Assembly (NCBI GenBank): GCA_047967505.1 | Contig: CM106539.1 | From: Dipteris shenzhenensis | Lineage: Eukaryota > Polypodiophyta > Polypodiopsida > Gleicheniales | DNA: 64,000 nucleotides | Reading direction: 5' to 3' (one strand) | Shown: in pieces, positions 1 through 12,850 of the stretch | How positions within the stretch are numbered: position 1 is the first letter of the stretch | Layout: each line of letters opens with the position of its first letter | The notes under the pieces: model-generated | What the model saw: the letters and a program-made list of their open reading frames with translations, nothing else | Databases searched by the model: none | What the model was told of the DNA's origin: nothing | Program-made: the position numbers and the translations under genes

Positions 1-1098
1 CCAATGTATTGTGTTGTGACAAGCAAGGAGTAACCCATTTGATTTAAAGGAATCTTATAGATACGATTCGGCTCTATTGTTGTAAAGATAGTGAAATAAC
101 CTCATTATTGTTATGTTTAAATAATTGATGAAGCATCATTAAGTCAAATGTTTTGTTTGAAATTGAAAATATATATTCAAAGTGATTCTTGAACTTTTTT
201 ACTTTCTTCCCACGTTTTTTGGTGCCCTATGTTGTGATAGTTTAAGCCATACACATGCATGATTTAGGGGAAACCTTATATTGGTACAATTATTGAGAAC
301 ATGCACCTAAGTTAAATGCCTTTAAATGTGTCATCAACTCTCAAATGTCAATGTTCTCCACTATGATTGAATGTTTCAACCAATGGTATTTTCTACCCAT
401 GTGCAAGTTCTCTTTCTTGAAATATTTTTCCCCATTTTAAATCTAGAGCAAATTGAGAATATTAGTAACATAACACTTAAAAAGATATCATAGTTACTAG
501 AGGGGCACACTTTGATGGGCCAAATATAGTACTTTTCGTACCTAAAATGTGAGAAAAAGATGGTACGTAGATTGCACTTGGGAAGAACTTCATATTGATA
601 ACTTTTATAGTGATTGTTGCTACCTTTTAAAACGTTAATCTACTTTTTATTTTAGCACCTTCTTCATCAAATAGATTTTTTGATATTGTCAGCACGTGCT
701 TTCATGCCCTTCGACATGAAATTATTTTATCACATTTTGATTCTTATTTGCACATTGACCACATGTTGAATATTCAAGTCCTTTCATTTATGGGGGTTGT
801 TCCTTTCTCCTTCTATATTGCCTTGTATTACATTCTCTTCTCTCTAAGAATAGCATAAATTTCATAAATTTTTTATGTTTGGACATATGACTTGAAGTAG
901 GATACTAGGTGATGGTATGAGCTTGTCATAAGCATATGTTGTGGAATATAACACTAGAAGAGGGTTTCTGGGTGGAAGAGAAGCGGAATGGTACAGCGGA
1001 GATTGTCAATCCATAACTTATGAACATTTGGGGAGGATATGCCTTAATCTAGATACCTTGTGATTCCATGTCTCCCATGATGCTTTAAAAAGGGAGCT
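1..1098. other. AT-rich DNA, no gene recognised
   Basis: Both strands are AT-rich and full of stops. I see no conserved protein motif, tRNA-like fold or long repeat here. It is probably old intergenic or decayed TE sequence. Confidence 0.5.
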
Positions 1099-1513
1099 TA
1101 AAGAGAATCATAAATATTTTGGTTGCTGTCCTTGCACGTAGAAATGTTAGAAAATGGGAGTTCAATTACATGATTGTGATTTTCTACATTTTTGTGTTGA
1201 GAGAGTTGGAAGTCACATGATTAAGATGTGAAACCAAATCATAGCAAAAATGATAGCCAAAAAAATTTGTGCACAGTTTCCAAAAATGTAAGAAATAATG
1301 AAGGGACCTTAAAGAGAATCATAAATATTTTGGTTGCTGTCCTTGCACGTAGAAATGTTAGAAAAAGGGAGTTCAGTTACATGATAGTGATTTTCTACAT
1401 TTTTGTGTTGAGAGAGTTGGAAGTCACATGATTAAGATGTGAAACCAAATCATAGCAAAAATGACAGCCAAAAAAATTTGTGCATAGTTTCTAAAAATGT
1501 AAGAAATAATGGA
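1099..1513. repeat. 211-base tandem duplication
   Basis: Two adjacent, nearly identical copies of about 205 bases start near 1099 and 1310. Both begin with AAAGAGAATCATAAATATTT and end with AAATGTAAGAAATAATG. Only a few substitutions separate them, for example AAAATGGGAG against AAAAAGGGAG, so the duplication is recent. A 67-residue open frame starting at 1228 lies across the junction and is a by-product of the repeat, with no recognisable domain. Confidence 0.85.
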
Positions 1514-1847
1514 CATGGCATTAGGGGTTCATGATGGAAGCAAGAGAGAAGTCAGTTCTTGAAAAGTAATGAGAGAGCTAGCTCCACAATTGATATGTTA
1601 CTAGCCTTAAAAAATGTATAGCTTTGTATAAAATATGCAAACAATTGTTATCAGTTGTGATGCTATTTGGCTTTTACACATAACAAAATCTAATGCAACG
1701 AATATCGCAAGTAAGACATGGCACATATAAATGGGACAATTGCTAGAAAATAAATCAAAGAGCAAAGGCACCAAGTTGGGAAGTTGGGTCCTCGGGAATA
1801 GGATGTCTCTCTCACTCACACACATGCATGCACATGCGTGCACACAT

Positions 1848-1882
<35 letters not shown>

Positions 1883-4800
1883 CTCTCTATTTGGCATTGC
1901 CATCCCCCCTCTTTAATGGTTTATGACTTGTAGTGGGAGTTGATTGGGAGATTAGATTAATTAGATTGCTAATAAGGAGGTTGTGGTGGAACGTGCTAGA
2001 ATATTGGCAAAGAATGTGCTAGCTAGGAATTTAAGGTGTTGGAGTTTAAACATGGCACGGCCTCTATACAAGGGGTATTTATTATTAAACATGTACGAGA
2101 TGTATGTTTCCCATATGTTATGTTAGGGAACTCTTAAAGGGGGGATATAGCTCCATCATGTGGGCCTCATGCTTTGAGAGGGTTCTCATATAGTTTGGAT
2201 TCATGGCCCTACAATCCAAATAGTTATTGCCAATGGATTTTAGACAATAGATGAACATGTTGTCATTTTTCTATAAGTTAACTTGACCTTATAAGCTAAC
2301 ATGACCCTTTCTAAGATATGCATGGGGATTATTTTGCCGATTAAAGTAGTCAGTTTTAATGATTGTTTGTTTAGGTGGGCCATTGCTGGGTTGACTAAAA
2401 CTTTGATTTTTGGTCCAAGTACCTCTTGTAATTGTGAATGGTCCCAGAGGCTAGCTTCCTAGGAAGAAACCTAGCGAGAAGCCTTTTAGGTTGCGCGCGG
2501 ATTTTTGATTAGAAACCATGATTGGGGATTATTCCTAAACATGGAGGATTGACCAAGAACGGTGGAGGATCGAGCTATGGGGAATGCATGTGTAGATCTA
2601 TGGTTTCAAATAAGCATTGCAAGTGAGCCGTTGATGAAGATGGCAATCCAAGGTTTGAAATTGTCCTACAAAATGGTAGGCCCAAATGGCAATTTATTGG
2701 GACTTTACCACTTAGAAAGTGGGTTGATTGGATGGCGGAGATGAATCCTCTGCCACCTTGGAACATTTACATCTAGCCAAGCAATGCTAGTATAAGTCAA
2801 CTCATAAAATACTGATACCTATAAGGATAGCACTACCTATAATGATAGCTTGGGGTGTACTGGTGTGACATTTAGTTGAATCTTATGCCTTAGGGTGCAT
2901 TCCCATGATTCACTTGAAATCCACAACTGAAATCTACAGAATGCCAAAGAATATAAGGCTCCTTGTGAGTTTGCCTTGTTCATTGTAGGTATACTTGTGA
3001 GTACCCACTAAAATTAGAAGATCGTTGATGTTTGGTTGGAAAATAGTTGTCCCTCCCATTTGTAGATGCCGATCCATTCACATGTTGGCGCTTCTTAATT
3101 CACTCCCTTTTGTAGGTTGGAACATCCCTTTGCGAGTTGTTGGAGACACAAGGGAACATCTCGTTGCTTTGCTACCTACTATTTATGAGCCAGATTGGTG
3201 TGGGAAAGTGTAATTGGCTTGTTGAGCACGAATGGTATTGTTCGTCAATAGTAAGTGGATAGGTGTGCGTTGTGATGAATTCGGGAAATGGTTATGGGAC
3301 TACTTGGATTAAAAAGGGAGAGTAGCGTAGTTGAGCACCCTTTTTTTGAGTAGATAGTAGGCATTCAAGGGTGTGCATCAAGTTGTGTAATCATAAGTTA
3401 CGTGTGTAATATTATGATTATGGATCTTGAAAGATTAATCACTAGGATAAGATTTGTGCCAAATTGCTTATTTTGGAGATAGAACGTATTGGATAGTTAA
3501 GGGTGTTTACGTACAATAACTATAGGCATCAATGGTTACCATGGTGCATCGAATGCATTTGGGCTGTGGGATGGATGTGGGCAGCTAATCTTACCCGTGT
3601 GGGCATGCCCCCGGTGAGGTAGTTTGTAAACACCTTAAAAGCATGTTCACATTGCTGTATTGTTACAACAAAGCACTTCCCCATGATGTAACATTGTTTG
3701 GGCGAGAGCAGCCATGCGAGATTTCATTTGTGAATTGTGTGGTGGAGATGTCGGCCGGTGGCATTCCCTATTTGGAGCAAAAAACTGGCATCTGCCAGTG
3801 GAATCCATTTTTGCACCTGTATTTTGTAAAAAGGGAAGGTAATAAAGTTGGTTCTTGGCTGGCACTCTTCATCTGGAGGGGGAAAAGTTTGATGGTGCAA
3901 GGGAAGTACTTCGTGGGCCTATTGTGTTTACTGCCACATGTCAGGGCCTTGCTACATCTTTGATTCTGGTTGGTTATCTACCCAAGTGCAGGAAAGGGTG
4001 TGGTGTGCTGTGGAGGACATGTGGTGTAGTGTTATTGGCTGTGTAAGAAAAGAGGCGCCCAATGTCATTGGCAGCTTGCCACCCCCTCCCCCCCCCCCCT
4101 TGTTGCCCAAATACTGATAGAAGGTATTGAGCGTGTAACCTCCAATCAACAATCACATAGTCTAAACCATGTAAGCTCTTTTCATATGCCTATTGTTAGA
4201 GGAGGACTTTTTAGGTAGGCAACATAGTGGAACCAAACCCCCTTTCTACCGTCTTGTTGAGCCACGTGGCACACTATAAAAAGCAATCCCAAACCCACAT
4301 GAGCGAATCCTATATTTGATGTTGCTAGATACTGCCTCCCCGGGTCTAGTTTGTAGTGGCTTGGAATGAGATTTTGTCCGCCTAGCCTAACTGCGTTCAC
4401 TTCTACTGCCTGCTCGATCCTAGTTTATTATATTTTGGTATGTTACCCACGAGGGCATTGGGCCGCCATGAGACTCATCGTGTGACTGTGCTGTCCCTTT
4501 ATGATACAAATTACAATGCGTGTTCATAATTAAAGCACGTTACAACTTTTGCAAAAGTTCTATTTCTTGTGCGGTTGACCTTTTCAACTACCAGAATATA
4601 CACGATGGAGGAGATGGCGGGGGCGGGTGGTGCCACGGTGGAAGGGCAAAGGAGCGTGAGCAGGCGTGGCATGGACGTGGACTGCCACGAGGGCAGGCGC
4701 CCCTGTGCCCACGTTGGCAAAAATGGGAAGCCTGACGGAAGCACGTTCTGAGCTTTGGGCGACTGCCGCTAGAGAGTGTCTGTGTCTCTCTCTCAACCCC

Positions 4801-5010
4801 AAAAAAAAACACACACAGTAATTTCAAAGAAAGGTACAAGAAACAAAAGAAAACCAGTTTTTTGCGATTGTCTCAATGCTCTCTGTCATTTCTGTGTCTG
4901 TTTATGTGGATCGATGACATAAAATTCTCTCTGCGCTAGCTTCTACCCATCTCTTTGAGCCTGCAGGATCAATCCACCTTATAATACCCATCCAGTCTTT
5001 TGTGTCCGGA
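1514..5010. other. Non-coding stretch, no gene recognised
   Basis: There is no open frame above about 110 codons and no family motif. A (CT)n microsatellite lies at 1849-1878. Poly-C at about 4088-4099 and a GC-richer patch at 4600-4780 give short chance frames on both strands. Confidence 0.5.
1849..1878. repeat. (CT)15 microsatellite
   Basis: An uninterrupted CT dinucleotide run, preceded by a CA/TG-rich stretch with ACACACATGCATGCACATG. It is simple sequence with no coding meaning. Confidence 0.95.
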
Positions 5011-5011
5011 C

Positions 5012-5182
5012 AGATCGATCGATCATGATCTTCCGCCGATTGATCAATCATTCTCTGTATTTTCGTCTTCTTCTGCCAATCCATCTTTTGAGAGCGTGTT
5101 GTGTGCCCGGTGTGGGTGTGTCATGTGTGAGCCTTGAGCCAATTCAAATTCGGGGAGATCGAACTGGTGCATAATCATCCTA

Positions 5183-5236
<54 letters not shown>

Positions 5237-5530
5237 GTGTGTCTGTGGATCATCTTCCGCCGATTGATCAATCAATCTCTGCGTTTTCATCTTCTGCTTC
5301 TGCCACTCCATCTTTCGAGAGTAGGTCGATGGATGATTGTGTGTCCAATACAGAAGCTGGATGTGTATGTGCGCGTGTGCATGTTAAGGTTGCAAATGCA
5401 AGCTCTGTGAATGGGCCGAGTCAAATGTCTCAAAGAGTGAGTAGATAAGTCATTCGGGGAGGTCCAACTGGTGCAGAATCATCCCACCAATTTAGTCTGG
5501 TCTCCCCCTCTCTCCCTCTTCGTTTCCACG
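5012..5530 (+). repeat. Duplicated leader segments with (CT)n tract
   Basis: Two segments occur twice. CTTCCGCCGATTGATCAATC with its downstream bases is at about 5029-5098 and again at about 5252-5325. GGTGCATAATCATCC at about 5165 recurs as GGTGCAGAATCATCC at about 5470. A long (CT)n run at about 5189-5230 separates them. The block lies just upstream of the O-fucosyltransferase start codon. CT-rich tracts are common in plant promoters and 5' leaders, so it may belong to that gene's promoter or leader; this is inference. Confidence 0.7.
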
Positions 5531-5559
5531 GAAGATCTTCTGTTCTGATTATTTGTGTT

Positions 5560-5770
5560 TATTTGTGTTAGTGGGTGTTTGACGATCGAGGGTATTCTGC
5601 TTGTTTACGTTTGTGGGTGTTTTGCATATTTGCGTTTGTGGGTGTTTGACGATCGAGGGTATCTTGCTTGTTTGAGTTTGTGGGTGTTGTACTGATTGAT
5701 ATGTGATTGTGGGTGTTTGACGATTGTGGGTATCTTGCATGAATGTGCTTGTGGGTGTTTTGCTTATGTG
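5560..5770 (+). repeat. Minisatellite with GTGGGTGTTT units
   Basis: At least six degenerate units contain GTGGGTGTTT or GTGGGTGTT. Three carry the longer form GTGGGTGTTTGACGATCGAG or a near variant, followed by GGTATCTTGC. Units are about 25 to 70 bases apart. It lies between the CT-rich block and the start codon at 5975, so it may be transcribed leader sequence of the following gene. Confidence 0.75.
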
Positions 5771-5974
5771 TGCTTGCAGTGCAATTGTGGATGTTCTCTC
5801 CTTATATTTGTGTTTTGCTTATTTGAGTTTGTGGATGAGAGTGCAAGGTCTTCGGTTGGGTGAATTGCATATTTGTGGAACGTGTGTGTTTCTGAGCCCA
5901 AAATTTTCATGAATTACTGTCCGTGCAGCATCCTGGATCTTGAAAAACAACAACAAGAGCCACCTGATCTCCTT

Positions 5975-8926
5975 ATGGACCCCTTCCCTCTGAAAGACCT
6001 TGCTCAAGTCCTCCATACTCCCCGTAAATCTCCTTCTGCCTTTCGTCGTTCTTCTTCTTCCTTCAAACACATGGTCGACCACAAATCCGACCTCGTCTCC
6101 TTCCACGTCCATGCTCACCATTTCTCCTTCTCCCCATCCATTCATCTTCCCTCCTGGACATCCATCTTCTCCTCCCTCGCTTCCTTCTCCAGCTCCCATA
6201 AGAGCCTCCGCCACTCCTTGTATTGCTTGCTTGCCTTGATGACCTGCATCCTCCTCATCGTCGGCGTCTTCTCCCTCGGCTTGCTCTCCTTCAATCATCG
6301 CCCCCTTCGGCATTCCATGGTACATTTCAGGCAATTGCATCAATTTCTATTGTAATCCCGAACCATCGTCGATGAGAATTTGGAGTAATTATGCACTGGA
6401 AAGCTTATATAATTTCCGTCAATTCTAGTGTCCTAGCCTGTATGAATTAGGCATCATTAACGCCAAGAAGAATTCCGAGCCCTTATTGGAATTTGGTACT
6501 ATACTTGCTTAATTCGAGTTGCCGATAGGAAAGGGCGGGATAGCTACCGTTCATTCCAATCTTTGGGATCTTCGCAGCCGACCTTTGCAGGCGGACTGCG
6601 TCAACAGTAGTCCGGCCTGCGCCCTTTGTTTCACGGTTGTAGGAAGCCTAAGATTGAGCACACTGCACTAATCCATCCGCTCTGCATAATTCTTCAGGTG
6701 CTGGCTCGGCAATGGAATCAAGAGAATCTGGTTCTTCATCAAAGGGATCAAGAAAATTCGGTTTTAATGGATGCGTTCGAGGCACCGCCCGATGGGCTTG
6801 GTTCTCTGCATAATTCAATCAAAAGGGAGGAAGAAGGCGATCGTCAATTGCAGGTGAATGCCTTAAAAAACTGGATCACGAAATCAATATAGAGATCCAC
6901 AAATCAATCAATCTGCAGCAGCTATTGAACTGAATGCAACTCATGGTGAGATGATTTTAGGCGCTGGATGAAGCGGACGGTGAACTGTGGGCGAAGCCAG
7001 AAAGCGAAGGCTTTCAACAGTGCATTGAGCATCCCCAAAATTACTCGCGTGAGTGATGATTGATGTAAACTCGTACTTGGTCGGCGAGGAAGATTAAGAG
7101 CCTACGACATTGTATATTTTCGTCTGACAAGCATTGGCTTCGATTTGCCGCAGGTCCGAAAGACAATCCAAATGGATACATCAAAGTCAACGCGAATGGT
7201 GGTCTGAATCAAATGCGAGATGGGGTACGGATTGCTTTCTACGTATCATGATTCATTCATCATCATAATGACTGTCTCCCCTTCCGCGCTCTCCTCTCAC
7301 ATTTACGTGCTGCTCTGCAGATATGTGACATGGTTGCCATCGCAAGAATCATGAACGCTGCCCTTCTTATTCCGTCTCTGGATCACTCGTCTTTCTGGGC
7401 CGACTCAAGGTATTTCGCTAATCTTCAATGGCCTTGTATTGGCTGTCGTTTCGTCACACACTTTTCACCGTTGTACTAAGACGCCCACCTCATTTCTTCA
7501 TTGCTGCAGTGAGTTTGGCGACATTTTCGACGTGAAGCATTTCATTACGGTGCTGCAAGATGACCTCCAAATTCTTGAGAAGGTACCTTCAGACCTCAAA
7601 AAAATCCAGCCATTGAGAAAGGCGCCCGTGTCGTGGTCTAAGGTGAGTTTTTTTCCATCTCTTTTATCTATTTCCTCTCTAGCTGAATTCCGTCTGTTGT
7701 TGCTCGTAATTACAGATGCTGATGGAACCGCTTTGCTTCATTCAGGGATCTTATTACAAGAACGAGATTCTTCCTGTGCTAAAAAAGCACAAGATCATCC
7801 ACTTTACGCATTCTGATTCTCGACTCGCCAACAATGGTCTTCCTGACCACATCCAACAACTCCGTTGCCGAGCCTGCTATAGAGCCTTGAAATATGCAGA
7901 GCCTATCCGGGAATTGGGACAGACATTAATCGATCGGATGAGCACGGACAAACATTACATCGCTTTACATCTGAGGTATTCTTCTCGTTGCGATGTAAAA
8001 TGAAGCTAATTGTCGTAGTCCTACGCACCTTCTCATCTCTTGTTTTGCAACGCAGATACGAGAAGGATATGCTAGCTTTCACTGGGTGTACTCACGGCCT
8101 TACCTCTACCGAAGCCGAGGAGCTCAGGCGAATGCGCTACACCGTGAAGCACTGGAAAGAAAAAGAAATCGATGGTGAGGAGAGGCGCAGGCAAGGGGGA
8201 TGTCCTCTGACTCCTCGGGAGACAGCGCTTCTGTTGAAAGGGTTGGGCTATCCTTCTTCCACAAGGATCTACATAGCTGCTGGCGAAATTTACGGCAATG
8301 GAAGTATGGATGCTTTGAGAAGTGAATTCCCAAACGTGTTCTCTCACTCGACTCTAGCCACCGAGGCGGAGCTCGCAACATTTCGAAGCCACCAAAATAG
8401 GCTGGCCGCATTGGACCATATTGTAGCACTGGAGAGTGATGTGTTTGTGTACACTTACGATGGAAACATGGCAAAGGCTGTGCAAGGGCATCGACGGTTT
8501 GAGGGTTATCAAAAAACCATAAGCCCTGACAGGTGCATATCCGTGCTAGTATGCTTTAACTAGCCTCAAGCTTTCCACTTCTTGATGTTTGCATTTGCAA
8601 AACGATCACGTACTTGCTCAGCTAATGGATAGTCAATACACCCACGCGTTAGATCTGTTAATGTACAGGATGACACTCAAGGTAACGATGTCCATTCTCA
8701 TTGCCAAACTATTTTCTTTGCCAGGGAGGAGCTTGTGGACTTGGTGGACGACCTGGATGCGGGAATACTGACCTGGGAGAATTTCACGGCTAGTGTGAAA
8801 GACCTGCACAAGGGAAGGATTGGCGGTCCTGATTACAGGGAACGAGGAGGGTCTCCCAAGCTACAGGAGAACTTCTACGCAAATCCTCTGCCAGGTTGCA
8901 TCTGTGAGACGAAGCAGCAGCAGTAG
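5975..8926 (+). CDS. O-fucosyltransferase family protein (nine exons)
   Basis: This is a plant GDP-fucose protein O-fucosyltransferase-type enzyme (former DUF246 family), likely a type II Golgi membrane protein that transfers fucose to a protein or glycan. Inferred exons: 5975-6319, 6698-6853, 6961-7048, 7154-7224, 7321-7409, 7510-7642, 7746-7975, 8056-8532, 8725-8926. All introns are GT-AG. The exons sum to 1791 bases, exactly 597 codons with the TAG stop, giving 596 residues, usual for the family. Residues about 81-105 form one membrane anchor after a basic, Ser-rich cytosolic tail. Family motifs in order: [10 protein letters not shown] (about 177-188), [20 protein letters not shown] (about 211-230), [13 protein letters not shown] with the conserved Arg thought to contact GDP-fucose (about 363-375), then [12 protein letters not shown] and NPLPGCIC near the end. 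I see no disruption. The start at 5975 is the first ATG before the anchor in the open frame. Exact acceptor and substrate are unknown. Confidence 0.93.
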
Positions 8927-10830
8927 CAGCAGCTAGCAGGAGCAGCAGGAGTCAAGGAGAAGTTTGCTCAAATTCGAAAACTAATTACATGAGAGGATTT
9001 GGGAAATACAATACTACATGATTCGGAATGAGCAGGCTCGGAATGAAGTAGCATTCAAAGAAGCCTAGAAGAAGGCAAGGAGGCGAGCTTGGAGGGTGAG
9101 AACTGAAGCACCTCACAGAGGACATATATGTCACCTGCATCCTGTTGGAAGTTGGCTGTCAAGCTATTCACGGGTGCAAATGGAAAGTGCATAAATGGAT
9201 GCATTGGGAGAGTGCACCTATGTGTGTATATAGTGCAACTGCGGAGCTGTGGTCTAGCACGTTTTACTGGCTGACAGATAATTGTCATCCATGCATGCAA
9301 AACAGCTGCCTGAAAGCACAAAGAGAAGAATATAGATCAGAGAGAAGCTGCAGAGAACACACAGAGAGAAGAGTAAACAAGCTGCAAAATATGACAGAAT
9401 ATATGGACTGATTAGAGGTCACTAGAAGTTGCCAAGGGTGTCACTTAATTGTGCCTTCCAGTTCCCATCAGACCATGTATTCTGCCATGGTATTCTTTCC
9501 CACTGGCATTTCCATGCCCAGTGAATCACCAAGCTTATGCTCTCGCTATGAACCATCTCTTTTGTTTTACCACTTCATGAGCCAATATTGGCTCGCATGT
9601 TTTTTTTTCTAAGATCTGTTCTTGCCTTTTGGCTCTTAATTACGACTTTTAAATGGACTTAGAGGGTGTAAATCGTTGGCAAAGCCCCCGTAAACTCTGT
9701 TCTCTTTCGCACTCACTACTATCCGAGTATGATCACCTAGTGTGCAACTCACTCTCATACACTGTTACATCTTAATATGCACGCCAATGTACAACACAGA
9801 CAATAGCTCTAGAGTTCACCTAATTGACGAGATTGCCTCTTAGCAAATGATGAAACTTGTGTTTGTTACCCTGCAATCTTTTCGAATCTTACCATGGAAA
9901 ACTCAAAGAGCTCAAATGATTCCATAACCAAACTAAGCATTCATGTGTGAATTACTCTGTCTCCCCTGCGCTTTACACTAGAAATCGTGTAGAAGACGAT
10001 CGATTGAGCTACCACAACTCTGTTAGGCATGGCATGAGAAGCTATTGGTGCATATCCTTCACCAAATTGTTATGCCCTGATGGCAATTGACCTTTGGATT
10101 TGCTTGTTCTATCTAGAAGCTAACTCCTAGATGTTGAGTTCAACTTTGTATCTTACTTTTCTTGCGTTAAACATGTTTCGTTTCATCCTTCTCCTGTAGC
10201 TTTTCTGCCAATGTGACGTGCCTTTTTCTAGGATGGATTTCAATCTCATTCTAATTTGGGCTGCTTTGTAGACCAGCATTGATTTTTGGTAAATCATCGT
10301 GCTCCTTTATGATCCCACAATATTCTAGATAGAAGCTCAATACTACGTGACTCGCAAGAGAGAGAGAAACACGATGCGTTGCTGGCACACAAAAATATTG
10401 ATCTCAAGATTGTTGCAAAGAATCACTGGAAATTGTTCATGTAGAAAACAGGCTGAATCGGGTAGGAATCTGAATGGGAAACGCTTCTGGTTGATGGTAG
10501 GGCTTGCAGCTAGCACAATTTGATCTTCGACGATTATAGATGGACTCTTGGTGTGTGAAAGAATTATCGCCCCCGAGTGAAATCGATGATGAAAGACGCG
10601 GCTTTTCTCGTAAGAACACATCGTCATGGCACTAGAATTGCAAAGGAATTACCTCATGGCACTAGAATTGAGAAGGTAAGAGAGAGATAAACCTCAACAA
10701 GTTGAATTTCATTCATGTGGCCTTCTAGAAGGTTTTAATGTTGTATAGAGAAGTGAATGGTCTGACCACTATATGTAATTTGTTCCTGCATTATGTTCAT
10801 AATTTTTTCTATTTGTCCAAATTTGATCTA
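8927..10830. other. Non-coding stretch downstream of the fucosyltransferase
   Basis: A CAG/AGC-rich simple run follows the stop to about 8950. The rest should include the 3' UTR and intergenic DNA. I see no clear poly-A signal that I would defend, and no protein motif. A short direct repeat CATGGCACTAGAATTG occurs near 10625 and 10653. Confidence 0.5.
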
Positions 10831-11530
10831 TCACTGAGCCGTACATTGTCGTTGTTGGGTGAATTTTTTTTGGGTCATGAATTCTGTGATTGATGATGTT
10901 GTTGTGCGAATGTTGAGGTCTATGTTGAAGTCTCCGACCACGTATGTATCGATAGTATCCAATATTTTGGAAATTATATATTGAAGTGTTGTTTGAAATA
11001 GTGTTGCCTTAGTTGTCGTTGACTTGTAAATGTTAAGTATAGCAATTGGGGCATGTTGTTCGTGCTCGTGGATTGTTCGCAAGGCTTCGATCTCATTGTA
11101 ATTGTCATGTTCAGTGTGTAATAGTTTTTTTTGTTTTCGTAGAATGTTTTTTGCGGGGGAATTTCAAAATTGTATTAAAAGAACAAAGAACTGTACATGA
11201 AGTTTTTGTAGAGTGTTGCAATTCCATTATTGCTATTCCTACATACTACATTGAAACCTGGTAGATGTAGCTTATGGTTGTCGTTTTCATGCGTTTCTTG
11301 TAGGTAGAGGAATCTTGCGCTCAATATGCTTTTGGTGTTTACGATATCTTCTCTGTACTTTTTGAAGGACTTTGTGTTTAGGGATTGTATGTTATGGCAT
11401 TTGTTTGCATCGATTGATAGGTCAAGGTGAGTTGTTGTCCATGTGCAATGTGTTCGCAGTCTCGTGATTTCTTGAATTACAGTATTGTCGACCTTAATTT
11501 GCTTAGACTCTATGTTATTGAGCAAGTATA
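10831..11530 (-). pseudogene. Helentron endonuclease (EEP/AP-endonuclease-like) domain relic
   Basis: Two frame-shifted pieces, 11525-11175 and 11082-10831, form the C-terminal endonuclease domain. The first has the opening pattern SLNTKSF and then LQETHEN, whose Glu matches the metal-binding Glu of the exonuclease-endonuclease-phosphatase fold. It continues with LPGFNVVCRNSNNGIATLYK. The second has IAILNIY and then VVGDFNIDL, the conserved GDFN block. The C-terminal SDH-type block is not seen. It directly follows the helicase C-terminus, as in Helentrons. The gap between pieces contains stops. Confidence 0.75.
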
Positions 11531-12850
11531 AATTAGTAGGGTCTCTTATTCTAGAGAGTGCTGTGTAGATGAGTCCGTGTGCTTTGATGTTTGACGGATC
11601 GAATGCTAGTTTGTCCAGGGAAAGCCCTTATGCTCAATGTATCGTTCTTGCTGCAGTAGGCTGTACAAGGAATTGAGTTCGTGTTACAGTGTTGAGGTGG
11701 TTTTTCCCAATTTGAAAATCTTTGGTTACTGGCAGGATTGGTGTCCGACTTCTTGGTATTGTTTGGTTGTACAAGTGGTTTTATTGTGTACACATTTTTT
11801 GGCAGTTTTGATGTCGATGGATTCAATCCACATTATATTGTTGTTACTTTTGCATACATTTGCTGTCCTAAGCGTCCCATTGGCCCCATTCACAAGTTCG
11901 TCTTCTATGTTGAGATTGCCTAAGCATATCTCCACGAGCATACCCTCCTTCAAGTTAAGTTCAGAATGTAGGCCAGCTATTGTTTTTGGGTCTGTTGGAA
12001 TCTTCATTATTTTGGTGCAAGTCTTATGCCTTGTGTCCTTTGCCCTTATTGTGTGTGCTGCTTTAGAATCGAGAAGTTGGAACACTTCATTGTTGTGCTT
12101 ATCCTTTGATTCGTTGGTGTAGAAGAGGTGTGGTATCATATGTTTTGGCATTGGTACCCTTTTGTATTTCTTGTTAAGGTATACGATGTCATCGTTTGTG
12201 TGTTGCCCAGTTCAAATTCAGCTCAATATTTGAAGGTAGTGACTGTCTTTTTGATGCATCGGTTCTATAAGTTCATAATATTTGAAGCTGTTTTTCTAGA
12301 CTGATGGCAAAATTGTTGTGTTGGTGGGCTTATTAGAGAAACTCCATGCATCCTTTGTAGGACTCGCCTGGCATAGGTCCCCATACACAATAGCATGTCA
12401 ACTCCTCCAAACGGCTCCAAGTGATCGTGTTTTATCTGGTCACACATGTGCATGTCTACAGTTACAAATGTGTTTTGACCAATCAGGGAGACCTCATTGA
12501 AAACGATGAGCTCGACGTTTTGGTATAGTGAGGGTATAGTGCTGAGAGTTGTTGTAACTTCTCTACAAACAAGCTAGTGTATGTCGATGTCAGGAGCGGC
12601 AAGTGTAATGCAAAGTGAATGGTTGCACCACCTATGATGAACACTACTCTGCCTGTATATGCTAATAGTAGGACCCTTGGTAGCTCAGTGTATGATGTTT
12701 GCTTATGACTGTAATGCCTTAGAAGTGCTTGAACTCTAAGAAGCAATGTGAATGTCTTTCCAGTCCTTGCATTGCCCGTTAGGAATAAGTTTATGTGCAG
12801 ATGGCTTTGTATTCATTTTTTTAGCATTACATCCTCCTGTAGAAGTCTTT
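11531..12850 (-). pseudogene. Helentron PIF1-like helicase relic
   Basis: This would be the 5'-to-3' DNA helicase of a rolling-circle transposon. Walker A is readable near 12790-12745 as TGNARTGKTFT, followed by a diverged IIGGATIHFALHLP block (in PIF1 proteins: GG.TIH..F.LP). Walker B is diverged (NEVSLIG near 12490-12470), then GGVDMLLC where PIF1 has a GG...L..GD motif. At 12151-11726 the C-terminal domain reads MLVEICLGNLN and then ELVNGANGTLR. The last motifs, ARTIH and LIYTALSRIRDPTNLYLL, occur around 11660-11520 in shifted frames. At least four frame changes and several stops break it. Confidence 0.85.

Noticed and set aside
4511-4839. Several overlapping frames on both strands in a GC-richer patch
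   Set aside because: Five frames overlap in the same 300 bases. Low stop density in GC-rich DNA explains them.
8539-8724. A coding reading of the last fucosyltransferase intron
   Set aside because: Joining 8532 to 8725 keeps the family sequence [15 protein letters not shown] and total length divisible by three. Reading through would introduce a stop at about 8561.
11637-12122. A 161-residue plus-strand open frame
   Set aside because: It is the antisense of the Helentron helicase, whose motifs are clear on the minus strand.
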